A stretch of DNA of 64,000 nt from Muricoccus roseus (GTDB lineage: Bacteria; Pseudomonadota; Alphaproteobacteria; Acetobacterales; Acetobacteraceae). Below are positions 53,507 to 62,295 of this stretch, one piece after another. Position numbers and translations under genes: made by a program. The DNA is taken from contig NZ_FQZF01000003.1 in NCBI RefSeq assembly GCF_900141905.1, positions 124,001 to 188,000 on the forward strand, written 5' to 3'. Each line of letters starts with the position of its first letter. The stretch's first letter is position 1. Below the pieces are notes generated by a model. The model was not told where the DNA came from and made no database searches. It saw nothing but the letters and a program-made list of their open reading frames with translations.

Positions 53507-55722
53507 CACCACCGAACGCGCAGACCCGCGAGCACGAGGCGGCGGTTGCCGTAGTAGCAGTTCGTGACGGAGTTGCAGCTGGCGACGTATTCCTTGTCCG
53601 CCAGGTTCTGGCCGTTCAGCGTGAACTCCAGCCCGCGCAGGTTGTCGAAACGCTGGCCGAAGTCGTAGCGGATGGCGGCATCGAACAGGGTGACGTCGGG
53701 CACCTTGAAGGTGTTCGTCTCGTTCCCGTAGGTCTCGCCGATATAGCGCACGCCGCCGCCGATCTCGAGCCCGCGCAGCGGCCCTTCGCGGAAGGAATAG
53801 TTCGCCCAGCCGCTGGCGATGTGGTTCGGCACCTGCGGCACCCGGTTGCCCGAAACGCCGGCCGTGTTGGACTTGGTGATCTCGGCATCGATGTAGGAGT
53901 AGGTGCCGATCAGGTCGATGTTGCTGGTCAGGCTGGCTCGCCCTTCCAGCTCGAATCCGCGCGAGCGGATCTCGCCGGTCTGCACTGAGAAGGCGTTGTT
54001 GTTGGGGTCGGTCGTCAGCACGTTCTGCTGCGTGATCTGATAGAGCGCGGCCTGGACGAAGCTGTTCATCCCGGGCGGCTGGTACTTCACGCCGATCTCA
54101 TACTGCTCGCCCGTCGTCGGGTCGAAGGTGCCGCCGCCACGAGCGGGCGAGAGGGTGCCCGAGTTCGGCAGGAAGGAGGTGGAGTAGCTGGCATAGGGCG
54201 CGATGCCGTTGTCGAACAGGTAGAGCGCGCCGGCCCGCCAGGTGAAGGACTCGTCATACTGGCTGGTATGGGCGCTCGTGCTGCGCGTCACCGTCTCGCT
54301 CGTCGCGAAGTCCTGCCGCACGCCGATGTTGAAGCGGAAGCGGTCGATCGCGATCTGGTCTTGTGCATAGATGCCGAGCTGGTCGGTGATCTGGCCGGTG
54401 GTCTGGGCCAGGGTGATGCGCGGCGCGGTGACCGGCACGTAGTAGCTGGGCGAGAAGAGGTCGATGGTCGGCCCCGTCGCCTGCCCCAGGCGGCGCTTGG
54501 CGGAGGAGCGCGACCAGTCCAGCCCGGTTAGCAGCGTGTGGCGCACCGGCCCCGTGTTGAAATCCGCCTGGAGCTGGTTGTCGAGCGCGAAGGTATCCGC
54601 ATGCTCGATCGCATGGGTCAGGTTGCGGTTGCCCGTGCGGCCATTGGGCGCGATCGACTGCACCGAGAGCACGCGGCGCTCGGAATCGATATGCATGTAG
54701 CGGAAGTTCTGGCGCGCGGTGAACACGTTGTCGAAGCGGTGCTCGAACTGATAGCCCACCGAGGCTTGGCGCCGCGCCTCCGTGTTCCAGTTCGGGTCGC
54801 CGCCGAAGAAGTTCGAGTGGATCCGGCCATTCGGGCTGGGCAGCACCGTGCCGACGGCCGGGACGAAGTTGTAGAAGCCCGCCCGCGGATCATCCTGGTA
54901 GGAGGAGAGCAGGGTGAAGGTGGTGTTGCTGTCCGGCCGCCAGGTGAAGGCCGGCGCGATCGCGATCCGCTCCTCCCCGACATAGTCGTATTGCGTCTCC
55001 GCCTTCCGGGCGATGCCGGTCAGGCGATAGAGGAACTGCCCGTCCGCGGTCAGCGGCCCGCCGAAGTCGAAGGCGGCCTGAAGCCGCGAATCCGTCCCGG
55101 CCTCCAGCCGCACCTCATGGATCGGCGTCTCGGTCGGGCGGCGGCTGACGAGATTGACGAGGCCGCCGGCGCCCGTCTGACCGTAGAGCACGGAGGCCGG
55201 GCCGCGCAGCACCTCGATGCGCTCCAGCAGGTAGGGATCGAAGGTCGGCACGGCGAAGGATGCGCCGCGGCCGACGCGAAGGCCATCGAGGAAGTTCACG
55301 AAGGCCGCGCCCGTGCCCTGGCCACCGAAGCCGCGCACGAACACGCTGTCGAAGCGGGCGCTCGGGCGGATTTCGGAGAGCACGCCGGCGGTGTAGCGCA
55401 GCGCCTGGGAGATGGACTGCGGCTGCTGGTCGTCGATCTGGTCGCGGGTGACGACGCCCAGCGACTGCGGGGCCTCGATCAGCGGCGTGTCGGTCTTGGA
55501 ACCGGTGGTGGTCACCGGGGCGACATAGCCCTGCACGGGCTGCCAGCTGCGCCAGGCGGTCGCCTGCACGTCCACCTCAGGCACGGCGATCGGCGTCTCG
55601 GCCGCGTCCGTCTGGGCATGCGCCGGGAGGGCAAGGGCCATCGCCGCGGCGGTGGCGAGCAGGAGGCGGCGCGGCGAGATGGAACAGGTCGGGCGAGGCA
55701 TGCGAGTCATCCGCAGGAGCAT
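53506..55722 (-). CDS. TonB-dependent siderophore receptor
   Basis: About 738-residue outer-membrane receptor. A signal peptide (ISPRRLLLATAAAMALALPAHAQ) is followed by a TonB box region and a plug domain (TPLIEAPQSLGVVTRDQIDDQQPQSISQALRYTAGV). RPSARFDSVFVRGF and ERIEVLRGPASVLYGQTGAGGLVNLVSRRP come next, then a 22-strand barrel ending in aromatic LRVRW. This is the FhuA/FoxA/FpvA-type TIGR01783 architecture. It imports ferric siderophore using TonB energy. The start is uncertain: ATG 55722 is used; ATGs at 55710, 55701 and 55770 are alternatives. It heads the minus-strand iron operon, divergent from the DUF1275 gene. Confidence 0.93.
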   Translation of the reverse strand: MLLRMTRMPRPTCSISPRRLLLATAAAMALALPAHAQTDAAETPIAVPEVDVQATAWRSWQPVQGYVAPVTTTGSKTDTPLIEAPQSLGVVTRDQIDDQQPQSISQALRYTAGVLSEIRPSARFDSVFVRGFGGQGTGAAFVNFLDGLRVGRGASFAVPTFDPYLLERIEVLRGPASVLYGQTGAGGLVNLVSRRPTETPIHEVRLEAGTDSRLQAAFDFGGPLTADGQFLYRLTGIARKAETQYDYVGEERIAIAPAFTWRPDSNTTFTLLSSYQDDPRAGFYNFVPAVGTVLPSPNGRIHSNFFGGDPNWNTEARRQASVGYQFEHRFDNVFTARQNFRYMHIDSERRVLSVQSIAPNGRTGNRNLTHAIEHADTFALDNQLQADFNTGPVRHTLLTGLDWSRSSAKRRLGQATGPTIDLFSPSYYVPVTAPRITLAQTTGQITDQLGIYAQDQIAIDRFRFNIGVRQDFATSETVTRSTSAHTSQYDESFTWRAGALYLFDNGIAPYASYSTSFLPNSGTLSPARGGGTFDPTTGEQYEIGVKYQPPGMNSFVQAALYQITQQNVLTTDPNNNAFSVQTGEIRSRGFELEGRASLTSNIDLIGTYSYIDAEITKSNTAGVSGNRVPQVPNHIASGWANYSFREGPLRGLEIGGGVRYIGETYGNETNTFKVPDVTLFDAAIRYDFGQRFDNLRGLEFTLNGQNLADKEYVASCNSVTNCYYGNRRLVLAGLRVRW

Positions 55723-55880
55723 TCGGCCGTCTCTCTTCCACAGATGCAACTTGGTCGCAATTGCCGACATGGCCTCTCGGCTCTACTGTGGCTCCGCCGC
55801 AACAAGCTCCACCGGTCCCACCCTTTGCCATTCGGGCGCCGTGAGGGCCGGGCTATGCTGCCGGTGGAAGGCGGCCCGAT

Positions 55881-56621
55881 ATGCGGCATATCAGTGGATT
55901 AGCGATCACGGAAACGGGGCTGGGCGTGTCGCTCGCCTTCATCGCGGGGGCGGTCAATGCCGGCGGGTTCCTGCTGGTCGGGCAATACACCTCCCATATG
56001 TCCGGCATCCTCTCGGCCATCGCGGATGCGACGGTGCTCGGAGCCCTAGGGCTCGCGGCCGCTGGTGCCGTGGCGGTGCTGTGCTTCCTGCTTGGCGCCG
56101 CCTGCTCCGCGGTGCTGATCAACTGGGGCCGCCGCAACCCGCGCCACCATCCCTACGCCCTGCCCCTTCTGCTGGAAGCCGGGCTGCTGCTCCTGCTCGG
56201 GCTGATCGGGGGCTTGTTGCGGGCCGCGCCGCTCGTGGCCATGGCCGTGCCGCTGCTCTGCTTCCTGATGGGGCTGCAGAACGCCACCATCACGAAGATC
56301 TCCGGCGCACGGATCCGCACCACCCATATGACGGGGGTGGTTACCGATCTGGGGATAGAACTGGGCAAGCTGTTCTACTGGAACCGCGGAGCCGGGGGGC
56401 ATGTGGTGCGCGCGGATCGGGTGAAGCTGCGCCTGTTATCCGCCGTCCTGTCGGCCTTCATGCTGGGGGGGCTGGCGGGGGCGCTTGGCTTCTCCCGCCT
56501 GGGCTTCGTCTCCACCCTCCCCCTCGCCATGGCTCTGATCGCCCTGGCCTGTGCGATGATCCAAGCGGAAGGGCGCGGCAGGTCCCATCCCGGCCTGCCG
56601 GATTCCCAGAGCATCCGTTGA
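55881..56621 (+). CDS. DUF1275 (YoaK-type) membrane protein
   Basis: 246-residue integral membrane protein with about six helices. It shows the DUF1275 marks SLAFIAGAVNAGGFLLVGQYTSHMSG, LLLEAGLLLLLGLIGG, and GLQNATITKISGARIRTTHMTGVVTDLGIELG (landmarks). The function of the family is unknown. It lies between the two arms of the siderophore locus, divergent from the receptor and 166 bp upstream of the permease in the same direction. The start at ATG 55881 gives the family N-terminus. Confidence 0.88.
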   Translation: MRHISGLAITETGLGVSLAFIAGAVNAGGFLLVGQYTSHMSGILSAIADATVLGALGLAAAGAVAVLCFLLGAACSAVLINWGRRNPRHHPYALPLLLEAGLLLLLGLIGGLLRAAPLVAMAVPLLCFLMGLQNATITKISGARIRTTHMTGVVTDLGIELGKLFYWNRGAGGHVVRADRVKLRLLSAVLSAFMLGGLAGALGFSRLGFVSTLPLAMALIALACAMIQAEGRGRSHPGLPDSQSIR

Positions 56622-56670
56622 GCAGACCTGCCCGGCCCGGCACGCGGGGCCCGGCATTTGTGGTGATAGC

Positions 56671-56685
56671 TGCGAATGATTATCC
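56671..56685 (+). promoter_or_regulatory. Fur-box-like site upstream of siderophore permease genes
   Basis: TGCGAATGATTATCC matches the 7-1-7 Fur consensus TGATAAT-N-ATTATCA at 11 of 14 defined positions, and it is the most AT-rich spot of the gap. It lies 31 bp before the leader ATG and 102 bp before the permease ATG. Iron-dependent repression is inferred. Confidence 0.5.
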
Positions 56686-56716
56686 TCTGCGGCATCCTCC
56701 AAGGCCCGGAGCCCTC

Positions 56717-56791
56717 ATGAACCGCAGCCTGCTGCGCCCTGCCCTGCGTCCCACCCGGTTGTCCGCTCCGGGGCCGGCTCCGTCGCGATGA
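56717..56791 (+). CDS. 24-residue leader peptide coupled to the siderophore permease gene
   Basis: Open frame MNRSLLRPALRPTRLSAPGP... of 24 codons, with GGAG 6 nt before the ATG. Its stop overlaps the permease start (ATGA at 56788-56791), the same coupling seen between real genes here. It is Arg/Pro/Leu-rich with no known family. It probably works, if real, by feeding ribosomes to the permease start, which lacks a clear ribosome-binding site of its own. Confidence 0.4.
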   Translation: MNRSLLRPALRPTRLSAPGPAPSR

Positions 56792-57846
56792 GTGCCTCCG
56801 TGATCTCCGCCGGGGACGCCGCCTCCGGCTATCGCCGGCTGATGCTGCGCCGCTCGGCCCTGCTGGTCGCGCTCAGCCTGGGTCTTGTCGCGGCCTTCCT
56901 GCTGGATGTGGCAACCGGTCCGGCGCGGCTTCCGCTCGCCACGGTGCTGGACGCACTGCTGGCCGGGCGCGGCGCCGGAGGGGCGATGTCGGTCATCGTC
57001 TGGGACGTCCGCCTGCCCTATGCCGTAATGGCGATGCTGGTCGGGGCCGCCCTCTCGCTCTCGGGCGCCGAGATGCAGACGGTGCTGGACAACCCGCTGG
57101 CCAGCCCCTTCACCCTCGGCGTGTCCTCCGCCGCCTCCCTCGGGGCCGCCCTGGCCATCGTGCTCGGGCGCGGAATCCCCTTCGTCCCGCAGGACTGGCT
57201 GATCCCGGCCAATGCCTTCGTCTTCGCCCTGGCCGCGATGTTCCTGCTGCAGTTCCTCGCGCGGCTGAGGGGGGCGGGGGTGCAGTCGCTGGTGCTGTTC
57301 GGCATCGCCCTCGTCTTCGCCTTCAACGCCCTGGTCGCGCTGATCCAGTTCGTGGCCACCGAGCAGGCGCTGCAGCAGCTCGTCTTCTGGTCGATGGGAA
57401 GCCTGGCGCGCTCGACCTGGGACAAAATCGGGATCCTGGCCCTGGCCCTGCTGGTGGCGGCACCCTTCTCCGCCCGCGCGGCCTGGCGGCTGACGGCGCT
57501 GCGCCTGGGCGAGGACCGCGCGCGTTCCTTCGGGGTGGACACGCATGCGACGCGGCGCGGGGCCCTGCTGCGGGTCAGCCTGCTGGCCGGCGTCTCGGTT
57601 GCCTTCGTCGGCACCATCGGCTTCGTGGGGCTGGTGGGGCCCCATGCGGCGCGGCTGATGGTGGGCGAGGACCATCGCTTCTTCCTGCCCGCCTCGGCGC
57701 TGTGCGGCGCGCTGCTGCTCTCGCTCTCCTCCGTGGTGGGCAAGCTTGTCGTGCCCGGGCTGCTGGTGCCGATCGGCATCGTCACGGCGCTGATCGGCGT
57801 TCCCGTCTTCCTGGCGCTCGTGCTCGGCCGGGGGCGCATGGCATGA
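56788..57846 (+). CDS. Iron-siderophore ABC transporter permease (FecCD family)
   Basis: 352-residue inner-membrane permease with about ten helices. Family signatures are VIVWDVRLPYAVMAMLVGAALSLSGAEMQTVLDNPLASPFTLGVSSAA (family: R.PR...A...G..La.aG...Q...rNPLA.P.lLG), VFWSMGSLARSTWDK, and GTIGFVGLVGPHAARLMVGEDHR. It starts at ATG 56788 within the leader stop. It takes up the complex delivered by the binding protein at 51576-52688. It is a single permease, so a homodimer is expected. Confidence 0.93.
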   Translation: MSASVISAGDAASGYRRLMLRRSALLVALSLGLVAAFLLDVATGPARLPLATVLDALLAGRGAGGAMSVIVWDVRLPYAVMAMLVGAALSLSGAEMQTVLDNPLASPFTLGVSSAASLGAALAIVLGRGIPFVPQDWLIPANAFVFALAAMFLLQFLARLRGAGVQSLVLFGIALVFAFNALVALIQFVATEQALQQLVFWSMGSLARSTWDKIGILALALLVAAPFSARAAWRLTALRLGEDRARSFGVDTHATRRGALLRVSLLAGVSVAFVGTIGFVGLVGPHAARLMVGEDHRFFLPASALCGALLLSLSSVVGKLVVPGLLVPIGIVTALIGVPVFLALVLGRGRMA

Positions 57847-58643
57847 GCACGGCCTCCCTCACCGTCTCCGGGCTGCGCGTCGCCTATGGGCGCAAGGTGA
57901 TCGTGGACGATCTCAGCCTGCCGCCGCTCCAGCCGGGCACCCTCACCGCCCTGGTCGGCCCGAATGCGGCGGGCAAGTCCACCCTGCTGCGCGGCATCGC
58001 GGGCCTCGTCTCGGGCACGCGCGGGCAGGTCCGCCTTGGCGACCGCGACCTGCTTGCCATGTCGATCCCCGAGCGCGCCCAGCACCTGGCCTACATGCCG
58101 CAGGGGCTTCCGGGTGGCGTGGCACTGACGGTGATGGAGACCCTCGTGGGCGCCCTGCGTGCCGTGCCGACGGCGCTTGCGCCCGATGGAGCGAGCGCCG
58201 CCGCCCATGCGATCCGCGTGCTGCAGAAGCTGGGCATCGAACACCTGGCGATGCGCACGCTCGACCGCCTCTCGGGCGGGCAGCGGCAGCTTGTGGGGCT
58301 TGCCCAAGCGCTGGCGCGGGAACCGGCGGTGCTGATGCTCGATGAGCCGACCAGCGCGCTCGACCTCCGCCATCAGGTCTCGGTCATGGCCCTGGTGCGG
58401 GAGACGGTGGTGCGCAGCGGGCTGGTGGGGGTGGTGGTGCTGCACGACCTCGCCCTGGCCGCCCGCTTCGCGGACCGGCTGGTGGCGCTGAGCGAAGGCA
58501 AGGTGCAGGCGGATGGGACGCCGACCCACACCCTCACACCCGACCTCCTGGCCCGCGTCTATCAGGTGGAGGCACGGGTGGAGCGCTGCTCGCAGGGGCA
58601 TCTGCTCGTCCTGGCGGATGCTCCGCTGCGCGGCGCGGCCTAG
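57843..58643 (+). CDS. Iron-siderophore ABC transporter ATPase (FecE/FepC type)
   Basis: 266-residue ATPase. It has Walker A GPNAAGKSTLL, Q-loop YMPQGLPG, signature LSGGQRQLVGLAQAL, Walker B VLMLDEPTSALD and switch VVLHDLALAARFADR. The Walker A has Ala in place of the usual Gly or Cys (GPNGAGKST), a common mild variant in this family. Its ATG overlaps the permease stop (ATGA). The gene converges on the heme oxygenase gene 33 bp away. Confidence 0.94.
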   Translation: MSTASLTVSGLRVAYGRKVIVDDLSLPPLQPGTLTALVGPNAAGKSTLLRGIAGLVSGTRGQVRLGDRDLLAMSIPERAQHLAYMPQGLPGGVALTVMETLVGALRAVPTALAPDGASAAAHAIRVLQKLGIEHLAMRTLDRLSGGQRQLVGLAQALAREPAVLMLDEPTSALDLRHQVSVMALVRETVVRSGLVGVVVLHDLALAARFADRLVALSEGKVQADGTPTHTLTPDLLARVYQVEARVERCSQGHLLVLADAPLRGAA

Positions 58644-58676
58644 GGCCGGTTAGGCAAGGCTGGCGGGTTGGTCCGG

Positions 58677-59249
58677 TCAGCCCGGCCGCAGCATCCAGTC
58701 GGCCAGGGCGGCGAAGGTGGCTTTCGCCCCTCGCAGCACGGCGGCCGCGTCCGGCTCGGCCTCCAGCCGCTCCAGGAAGCCGCGCCACATGGCGCCGGTC
58801 GCCTCACCATAGCCGTTGAAATACGAATGGCCGCCCGCAGCCGGAAGGCCGAGGCCTTCGAGCCCTTTCAGGATGACCCGCCCACCGAGCGTCGACCCCT
58901 CCATCACATAGAGGGAGCCCATGGCCTCGCCATGGCCGCGCAGGGCTGGCGGCGGGCAGGTGGGCAAGGTCTCCGGCACCACGCCCAGCGCGCGCAAGTC
59001 GCCCCGAAGGAGATGCAGGCGCCGCCGGGGCGAAAGGAAGGCGTCGTCCGACAGCTCGGCCGCGACGCGCGGCTCCCAGCCCGCCCAGAATCCGAAGAAG
59101 CGCGAGAGCACCGCCCGGTAGCGCCCGAGGGTCAGGCCCGGGTCAGCAAGAGCCAGCCCGCCCTCCAGCCGGTCGTGATCGGCCCGCGTCTCCGCGCGCA
59201 GGCGGTCGCGCAGGCTGTTCCCGGCGCTGGCTATCCGATCGCCGGGCAT
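58677..59249 (-). CDS. bphO: Heme oxygenase for bilin chromophore (BphO-like)
   Basis: 190-residue biliverdin-forming heme oxygenase. It has the proximal heme ligand His25 in LRAETRADHDRLEG, the distal helix GSLYVMEGSTLGGRVI with its glycines, and a GHSYFNGYG segment. It cleaves heme to biliverdin IX-alpha, the chromophore of the phytochrome encoded directly upstream; TGATG overlap at 59247-59251 indicates coupled translation. An iron-recovery role next to the siderophore genes is less likely given this pairing. Confidence 0.92.
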   Translation of the reverse strand: MPGDRIASAGNSLRDRLRAETRADHDRLEGGLALADPGLTLGRYRAVLSRFFGFWAGWEPRVAAELSDDAFLSPRRRLHLLRGDLRALGVVPETLPTCPPPALRGHGEAMGSLYVMEGSTLGGRVILKGLEGLGLPAAGGHSYFNGYGEATGAMWRGFLERLEAEPDAAAVLRGAKATFAALADWMLRPG

Positions 59250-61999
59250 CAGATCATCGCGCGGATCTTGGCCGCCAGCACGTCCATGGCGAAGGGCTTG
59301 GTCATCACCTGCATGCCGGGTTCCAGCAGCCCGTTGCCGATGGCGGCGTTCTCCGCATAGCCCGTGATGAACAGCACCTTGAGCCCCGGTCGCTTGTCGC
59401 GCAGGGCATCGGCCAGCTGGCGCCCGTTCATTCCGCCGGGCAGGCCCACATCGGTCACCATCAGGTCAAGCCGGCGCATGCTGTCGGCCGCCCTCAGCGC
59501 CTGGGCTCCGTCGCTGACCTCCACCACGCCATAGCCGAGCTCGCGCAGCACCTCGCCGACGAGCATGCGCACCACCGGCTCGTCATCCACCACCAGCACC
59601 GTGCCGCCGTCGGGCGCGATGGCGGGAGGGACGGACTCCGGCCCCTCCGCATCCAGCACCGCCTCCTCCGCCGAGCGCGGGAGATAGAGGCGCACCGTGG
59701 TGCCCTGCCCGGCCTCGGAATAGATGCGGACATAGCCGTTGGACTGCTTGGCGAAGCCATAGACCATGGAAAGGCCCAGGCCGGTGCCCTGCCCCAGGGG
59801 CTTGGTGGTGAAGAACGGATCGAAGGCACGCGCCACCACCTCCGGCGGCATGCCCATGCCGCTATCCGTGACGGAGATCGCGACATACTGGCCCGGCGTC
59901 ACATCATGGTGGCGCCTGGCATAGGCATCGTCGAGCCTCGCATTCACCGCCTCGATGGTCAGCCGCCCGCCATCGGGCATGGCATCGCGCGCGTTGATCG
60001 CGAGGTTGAGCAGCGCGTTCTCGAGCTGGTTGGCGTCGCAATGCGTCGTCCACAGCCCACCGGACATCACCGTTTCCACATGGATGGCCGGCCCGACCGT
60101 GCGGCGGATCAGCTCCTCCATGGAGGTGACGAGGCGGTTCACATCCGTCGGCTTCGGATCCAGCGTCTGCCGGCGGGAGAAGGCGAGCAGCCGATGGGTC
60201 AGCGCCGCCGCGCGGTTGGCCGAGGTCATGGCTGCGCCGAGATAGCGGTCCAGCTCCGTCACGCGGCCCTGGGCCACGCGGCTGCGCATCATCTCCAGGC
60301 TGCCGACGATGCCGGCGAGCAGGTTGTTGAAGTCGTGCGCGATGCCGCCCGTCAGCTGCCCGACGGCTTCCATCTTCTGGGACTGCCGCAAGCGCTCGTT
60401 CAGCTCCGCGATACGGCCGAGGCTGCGGATCACCACCTCGGTGATGGCATGGCGCAGCGTGGCCGCGATCTCCAGCTCCCAGCCGGCCCAGGGGCGCGCA
60501 TAGCCATGGCGCTCCTCCACCCAGCGATCGAAGGACTGGCGCGGCACGACGGACCCGTCCTGCGGTTCCAGCGCCTTGTGCGGATTGCCGCCCCAGCTGA
60601 CGAGGGACGGCTCCTCGGGCCGGAACCAGAGCATCATGTCGGCGCGGTCGGCCGCCAGGAACACGGCGAGCACGCCGCTGGCGATCGGCGCGTGCGGCCA
60701 GTCCGGGATATCCGCCGAAAGGTGATCCGAATGGAAGATCTCCTCCCCTCCCCGCGCGCGCAGCCAGGCGGCGAGCCGGAGGATATCGGCCGCTGGCGGC
60801 ACGGTGCCCAGCCGCTCGACCTCATTGCCCCTGACCACCGCCGCTCCGGTGCAACCGAAGAGGGAGGCGATGTTGACGGATCCGGCCGTGAGGGCGGAGG
60901 TGACATCATCCGCCTCCGCCATATGCACCAGCAGCTCCGCCAGGTGCTGGGAGTCCGCGCGCCGCGCGTCCTCCGCCCCCTGCTGCTCGGCGCCGCCGAC
61001 CCGCAGCGCGAAGGCATCCGTCAGCGCGGCCGCCGCGGCGCGCTGGCCCGGCGAGGGACGGTAGGGCTGCCGGTGGTGGCAGACCATCAGGCCCCAAAGC
61101 CGCCCCTCATGCAGGATGGAGAGGGACATGGAGCCGTCCACGCCCATGTTGCGGTGGTACTGGAGATGCACCGGCGCCAGGCTGCGCAGCCGCGCGAAGG
61201 AGAGGTCGATGGGCTTGTCCGGCGCGTCCGGCGTCTCCCAGGAAGGGTCCTTGTGCAGGGGCACCGGAACGGCGTCGCGGCGCGGCACCCAGCGGATGAG
61301 GCTGCGGCGGTACAGCTCCCGCGCCTGGGCCGGGATGTCGGAGGCGGGGAAGTGGAGGCCATCCAGCGACTGCTCCCAATCCGCCACCTTGTCCTCGGCC
61401 AGGGTCTGGCCGTGCCAGTCGCGGTCGAAGCGGTAGATCAGCACCCGCTCATAGCCCGTGAGCTGCCGGATTCCCTTCACCGCCACCCGGGCGAGGTCCT
61501 CCAGCCGCGCGCCGGCGCCACGCAGCCGGGCGATCACGCGCTGCAGGGCGCGGGCGGCCGCCAGGGCCTCCTCCTCGTCGCGCGGCGCCACCGGCTCCAG
61601 CTCGATCAGCACCTTGCCGTCCTGGGTGTGCGAGGTGGCCTCGAAGGCGCCGCCCGGCAGGGTCAACCCGGTTTCCCAGGGAGCCTCGCCAGGCATCTCG
61701 CCGGCCTCGGCCTGGTCCAGAAGGGCACGGGCAAAGCCCTCGCCGAGCACGTCTGCCATGGCCAGGCCGAGCAGCGTGTTCGAGGCGACGCCATCCGCGA
61801 GCAGCCCTGCATTCTCGCTGGCCGCGACGATCCGAAGGCCCTGCGCGGGATCCGCCACCAGCAGCACGCCGTGGGGCTGGATGCTGCCGGGGATGTGGAT
61901 CGGCTTCTGCGAGCAAAGCGAATCCACCGGGTCCGGCCTCGGCACCAGCACCTGCGCGGCAAGGCCGCGCAGCCGATTGGGATGGAAGGCCAGGCTCAT
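59249..61999 (-). CDS. bphP: Bacteriophytochrome hybrid histidine kinase with C-terminal receiver domain
   Basis: About 916-residue red/far-red light sensor. PAS domain with bilin-binding Cys29 in [23 protein letters not shown] domain with [14 protein letters not shown] and [24 protein letters not shown] domain with the tongue motif PRQSF. Then HisKA with [11 protein letters not shown] (phospho-His) and HATPase with [20 protein letters not shown] and GTGLGLSM. A receiver domain follows ([11 protein letters not shown], acceptor Asp in [11 protein letters not shown], Lys in MTKPF). Fusion of kinase and receiver differs from phytochromes with a separate regulator. ATG 61999 is chosen; GTG 62020 is an alternative. 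The 275 bp upstream (62021-62295) hold only an AT-richer patch at about 62154-62170. Confidence 0.94.
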   Translation of the reverse strand: MSLAFHPNRLRGLAAQVLVPRPDPVDSLCSQKPIHIPGSIQPHGVLLVADPAQGLRIVAASENAGLLADGVASNTLLGLAMADVLGEGFARALLDQAEAGEMPGEAPWETGLTLPGGAFEATSHTQDGKVLIELEPVAPRDEEEALAAARALQRVIARLRGAGARLEDLARVAVKGIRQLTGYERVLIYRFDRDWHGQTLAEDKVADWEQSLDGLHFPASDIPAQARELYRRSLIRWVPRRDAVPVPLHKDPSWETPDAPDKPIDLSFARLRSLAPVHLQYHRNMGVDGSMSLSILHEGRLWGLMVCHHRQPYRPSPGQRAAAAALTDAFALRVGGAEQQGAEDARRADSQHLAELLVHMAEADDVTSALTAGSVNIASLFGCTGAAVVRGNEVERLGTVPPAADILRLAAWLRARGGEEIFHSDHLSADIPDWPHAPIASGVLAVFLAADRADMMLWFRPEEPSLVSWGGNPHKALEPQDGSVVPRQSFDRWVEERHGYARPWAGWELEIAATLRHAITEVVIRSLGRIAELNERLRQSQKMEAVGQLTGGIAHDFNNLLAGIVGSLEMMRSRVAQGRVTELDRYLGAAMTSANRAAALTHRLLAFSRRQTLDPKPTDVNRLVTSMEELIRRTVGPAIHVETVMSGGLWTTHCDANQLENALLNLAINARDAMPDGGRLTIEAVNARLDDAYARRHHDVTPGQYVAISVTDSGMGMPPEVVARAFDPFFTTKPLGQGTGLGLSMVYGFAKQSNGYVRIYSEAGQGTTVRLYLPRSAEEAVLDAEGPESVPPAIAPDGGTVLVVDDEPVVRMLVGEVLRELGYGVVEVSDGAQALRAADSMRRLDLMVTDVGLPGGMNGRQLADALRDKRPGLKVLFITGYAENAAIGNGLLEPGMQVMTKPFAMDVLAAKIRAMI

Positions 62000-62295
62000 T
62001 CCGCTCACGAAGCCCGGCACGGAGAGGAGGAGCCGAGGGAGAAGCCCCTCATCCAGCGAGACGCCCGGGAAGCGCCCTGACCATCAACTGACGCGCCCCG
62101 TTTCGTCGCCTGCATGCGCTACGCCAAACCCTCGAGCATCGAACCCGGTCGGTCCATTCTAGTTTCTAACGCCGATCTTCCAACCCGCGGCACCCGATGC
62201 GGGCACACATCCGCGTGGAGGCGCGGCGGGGCGGGCTGGCGTGCAGGGTGGGATATGGGCGGAAGCCGCGAGCGCGGAAGGGCGGCGCGGCGCGT

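Noticed and set aside
55723-55880. Possible Fur or Irr box between the receptor gene and the DUF1275 gene
   Set aside because: The only repeat-like element (around 55745-55765, GCAA...TTGC) matches neither Fur nor Irr consensus well enough.
55652-56791. A 379-codon plus-strand frame overlapping the DUF1275 gene
   Set aside because: Most of it is an out-of-frame shadow of the DUF1275 gene. Only its last 24 codons, with their own ATG and ribosome-binding site, are kept as a possible leader peptide.
62154-62170. Iron-control-element-like sequence (TTCTA repeats) upstream of the phytochrome gene
   Set aside because: The repeats are direct rather than inverted, so they do not match the Irr element; probably just the AT-rich part of a promoter.
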